Source: an uncultured Candidatus Saccharibacteria bacterium (GTDB lineage Bacteria; Patescibacteria; Saccharimonadia; Saccharimonadales; Nanosynbacteraceae). From it: a DNA stretch of 14,875 nucleotides. The notes beneath the pieces were generated by a model. The model was not told the origin of the DNA, made no database searches, and worked only from the letters and a program-made list of their open reading frames with translations. This document shows, one piece after another, positions 12,806 to 14,875 of the stretch; positions within the stretch are counted from its first letter, which is position 1; the number at the start of each line of letters is the position of its first letter. The position numbers and the translations under genes are program-made. The stretch is from contig CAMURE010000006.1 of the NCBI GenBank assembly GCA_947097375.1, positions 1-14,875 of the forward strand. Direction: 5' to 3'.

Positions 12806-14695
12806 TTAATGCACCGCTAACAGCTGCGCCGCTGGCCCAGCACCAGCCGTCATTGCAGCAAACTGCGCCCTCGTCCAATAGAGCTGCCCAGAGATCGGGT
12901 CGCTAACATAAAATCCTAGTGGATCATGCGGCTCACCGCGAACACCAACGATTAGGCGCACGTGCATCGGTATCGGCCCACTGACAGTCCGACCCGAGGG
13001 TGTTCTCCAGCTATCAATTTTTGCACCAATTCGCCACACACCCCACGCAATGACCGGATTACCATTGTGGATTTGCTGCGCCACAAAATTTGCATTAGCA
13101 CCATACGCTACCGACGTTCCACGGCCATATTGACTGGCCGCTCGCGCCACCGGACCGGCATATACACCCCAACCCGTACCTGCACCTTGATTGCCATTTA
13201 CATCGCCTACAAACTGCGCATTCGGATCATCCCACTCATTTGTCGCCTTATCTCGCGGGCGCGGACGATACCCAAAACGCTGCAAGATATTCCAATCACT
13301 ATCATGCACACCACGATACGCCAACGCCATGCGCAGCGAAGCCGCCTCACAGCTTTGAGCGTATACCTGACGATAGAACGGCACATTGAGTTTGACAACC
13401 CGTAAATTAGTCATGAATGAAGTTGCAATTCGCTCCACACTCGGCAGCCCAAACACCGGCTGCACACCTGGCTCTACCCAAACCTGAACCTGCCGCTGAA
13501 AGCCCATATTAACCACCCGAGCAATCATTGTATTGCCGTGCCAGGAAATACCCTGCACCGTACCAGATGAGACCCTGAGGCGATCCTGAGCACTCTTGTG
13601 ATCAACCGCCTGATCAAAGGTTATCCGCACATCCTGCGCAGCCTGATCAACGGTAGTTCGCCATGGAGACGCCCCTATGCCACGTACATGCCCGTTAGTA
13701 GCAAACGTCTTCTTTACTTCCTCAACAAGAACACCTCCACGAGCCGTCCGCAGGCCTTTCGGGATAGTATATGTATACGTCTTGCCCGGCTCTAATTTAT
13801 CCGCCTTAAATACATACTCGGTATCGCTCCGCCACGATCCATCACCAGCCGCGTCAACCGCTATATTTGGCCGATCCTTTCCATCAATTGCCTCCTGAAA
13901 TGTCAACTTCAATTCGTCTGATGGCGTCACTGAATGCTCTTTAATCGGTGAACCAATCGCTGGTAGCGGCGCACTTTTCACCGTAAAACGTTTTAGCTCT
14001 TCCTTCTGGGCTTTATCGTATAACTTGAAGGTGTACTGCGTGTCAGGTGCTAGTAGGCCAGCGTACTTCCATGAAAATGTTTGATCATCCGACGACTCAC
14101 GCTTCAGCTCAAGCGCTGGCTCAGTCGTCAATTCTAGATCACGCAATTTACTCGCCCGTGATCCTAAGCGTACCGTCAACGCCTGATCCATCGCGACCAC
14201 CTCTTTGCCGTCCAGCGATGTCGTGTCCACTCGTGGTGCTTTTTGCGTCCTGAACGATACATCATGGATCGTTGCATGACCAAACAGCGAACGTCTCACC
14301 CCCGGGAACACCACAGTGTAATTTGTATCAGCTGCCAGTGGCTGGTCGGGCGTAAACTCCACCTCAAAGACACCGAACAATTGTCGCTTTTCACGCCACA
14401 CACCACGCACTTCTGGCTTAATCTCTGGTCTCACCTCGCCAAGCTGTTGATTAAACCTCAGACGAATCGGCCGGTCGACTTCCTGCAGGGCTTCATCGGA
14501 CACACGCTCGACGCTGACATTGCCGCGCGTTGTGATAACAAATAGCACTCCAACTACTACCATCGCCAACGCAACGGTACCGCCACCAATAATAACCCAC
14601 GATTTTGGCCGCCTTAACCAAGACGCGCACATCGCCACAAACCCCCCACGCTCCGGCCTAAGGGACTCTGGCTGTTTTGTTTGTTTTTTATCCAT
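12806..14695 (-). CDS. Membrane-anchored surface protein with Ig-like repeats and C-terminal C39-like cysteine peptidase
   Basis: A 629-residue protein. A basic cytoplasmic N-terminus is followed by one membrane helix at about 32-55, so the rest is probably extracytoplasmic. Residues 60-430 hold several beta-sandwich, Ig-like (SbsA/BIG-type) repeats, each with a pattern such as DTNYTVVFP, DTQYTFKLY or GKTYTYTIP and a TF or RF turn. The C-terminal 200 residues are a C39_2-like peptidase domain: the oxyanion Gln443 and catalytic Cys449 in RQVYAQSCEAASLRMALAYRG, His578 in HVRLIVGV, and Asp599 in VSDP, all in the expected order. Residues 506-512 (GTGWGVY) fit the family's Gly-Trp-Gly segment. Such proteins in other bacteria cut peptides outside the cell; the target is unknown. 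An extended -10 lies 9 bp before the ATG, so the mRNA is nearly leaderless. A direct role in host contact is inference. Confidence 0.85.
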   Translation of the reverse strand: MDKKQTKQPESLRPERGGFVAMCASWLRRPKSWVIIGGGTVALAMVVVGVLFVITTRGNVSVERVSDEALQEVDRPIRLRFNQQLGEVRPEIKPEVRGVWREKRQLFGVFEVEFTPDQPLAADTNYTVVFPGVRRSLFGHATIHDVSFRTQKAPRVDTTSLDGKEVVAMDQALTVRLGSRASKLRDLELTTEPALELKRESSDDQTFSWKYAGLLAPDTQYTFKLYDKAQKEELKRFTVKSAPLPAIGSPIKEHSVTPSDELKLTFQEAIDGKDRPNIAVDAAGDGSWRSDTEYVFKADKLEPGKTYTYTIPKGLRTARGGVLVEEVKKTFATNGHVRGIGASPWRTTVDQAAQDVRITFDQAVDHKSAQDRLRVSSGTVQGISWHGNTMIARVVNMGFQRQVQVWVEPGVQPVFGLPSVERIATSFMTNLRVVKLNVPFYRQVYAQSCEAASLRMALAYRGVHDSDWNILQRFGYRPRPRDKATNEWDDPNAQFVGDVNGNQGAGTGWGVYAGPVARAASQYGRGTSVAYGANANFVAQQIHNGNPVIAWGVWRIGAKIDSWRTPSGRTVSGPIPMHVRLIVGVRGEPHDPLGFYVSDPISGQLYWTRAQFAAMTAGAGPAAQLLAVH

Positions 14696-14704
14696 TTCCC
14701 CATC

Positions 14705-14713
14705 ATTATATCA
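14705..14713 (-). promoter_or_regulatory. Extended -10 promoter of the C39 protein gene (near-leaderless)
   Basis: On the minus strand TGA directly precedes TATAAT (14710-14705). Nine bases separate it from the ATG at 14695, so the predicted start is around 14698, leaving 2-3 nt of leader. GGGGAA lies right before the ATG but would mostly be lost from the mRNA. Confidence 0.55.
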
Positions 14714-14749
14714 TACTTATGCTACTCGCAAGCGCCTCCGGCAAAAACG

Positions 14750-14780
14750 AAAAAAGACTCCCTATTCGGAAGTCTTTTTT
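14750..14780 (-). terminator. Rho-independent terminator of the 5S rRNA
   Basis: AAAAAAGACT (14750-14759) pairs with AGTCTTTTTT (14771-14780), a 10-bp stem with U-runs on both strands. On the minus strand it lies just beyond the 5S 3' end and is followed by further Ts, so it closes the rRNA transcript. It also insulates the C39 gene's promoter. Confidence 0.85.
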
Positions 14781-14785
14781 ATAAT

Positions 14786-14875
14786 TCGGCACCGTGCTAG
14801 TTTCCCACTTTCGCAGTATAATCGCCGCTGAGGAGCTTAACTTCTGTGTTCGGAATGAGAACAGGTGTTTCCTCC
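14786..14875 (-). rRNA. rrf: 5S ribosomal RNA, 3' part (5' end lies beyond the window)
   Basis: The minus strand reads CATTCCGAACACAGAAGTTA and then AAGCTCCTCAGCG, the hallmark loop B/C sequence of bacterial 5S rRNA, and ends GGTGCCG, the 3' side of helix I. About 90 of the usual 115 or so bases are present. The 3' end is approximate by a base or two. A terminator follows at once, so this is the end of an rRNA operon coming in from the right. Confidence 0.95.

Overview
The window looks like a chromosomal segment of a Patescibacteria/CPR bacterium, most likely Candidatus Saccharibacteria (TM7). The evidence is a set of proteins typical of that lineage: a KGG-repeat protein, two DUF5663-like helical proteins, an LPxTG-type membrane protein and a very short IF-2. 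Housekeeping genes are compact. UGA is used as an ordinary stop (the winged-helix gene ends in TGA), which argues against the UGA=Gly groups SR1/Gracilibacteria. The lineage is an inference; nothing here proves it.

Layout. (1) 1-500, minus strand: a winged-helix regulator whose stop overlaps the start of recJ, which runs off the left edge. (2) 666-4085, plus strand: the classic priA-def-fmt cluster (replication restart helicase, peptide deformylase, Met-tRNA formyltransferase). (3) 10149-4117, minus strand: rpsA and infB form a translation operon. Beyond infB a separate strong promoter drives a 699-residue multi-TM protein of unknown function, followed by two small paralogous helical proteins; the second has its own palindrome- and hairpin-rich promoter region. 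(4) 10274-10708, minus: a small surface protein with an N-terminal membrane anchor and a C-terminal LPATG sorting signal. (5) 10785-12030, plus: a ROK-family kinase overlapping a HExxH peptidase with a C-terminal zinc ribbon. (6) 12078-12630: a KGG protein gene (minus) and, divergent from it, a compact unannotated transcription unit (plus) that looks like a structured small RNA. (7) 12806-14695, minus: a membrane-anchored, Ig-like-repeat surface protein ending in a C39-like cysteine peptidase domain. (8) 14786-14875, minus: the 3' part of a 5S rRNA with its terminator, so the downstream end of an rRNA operon enters from the right.

Themes. Translation initiation and N-formyl-methionine handling (def, fmt, infB, rpsA, 5S) dominate. 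Four plus- or minus-strand genes (priA, def, the ROK kinase, the C39 protein) have a good -10 box only 6-10 nt before the ATG, which implies leaderless or near-leaderless mRNAs, while genes with a long leader or inside operons mostly carry Shine-Dalgarno sequences. The surface proteins (LPATG protein, C39 protein, perhaps the 699-residue protein) fit an epibiotic lifestyle, but that is inference.

The most promising undescribed items are the three-hairpin RNA at 12542-12630, the 699-aa/DUF5663 operon with its 16-bp hairpin, and the ROK kinase/zinc-ribbon peptidase pair. No CRISPR array, insertion sequence, tRNA or prophage genes were seen.
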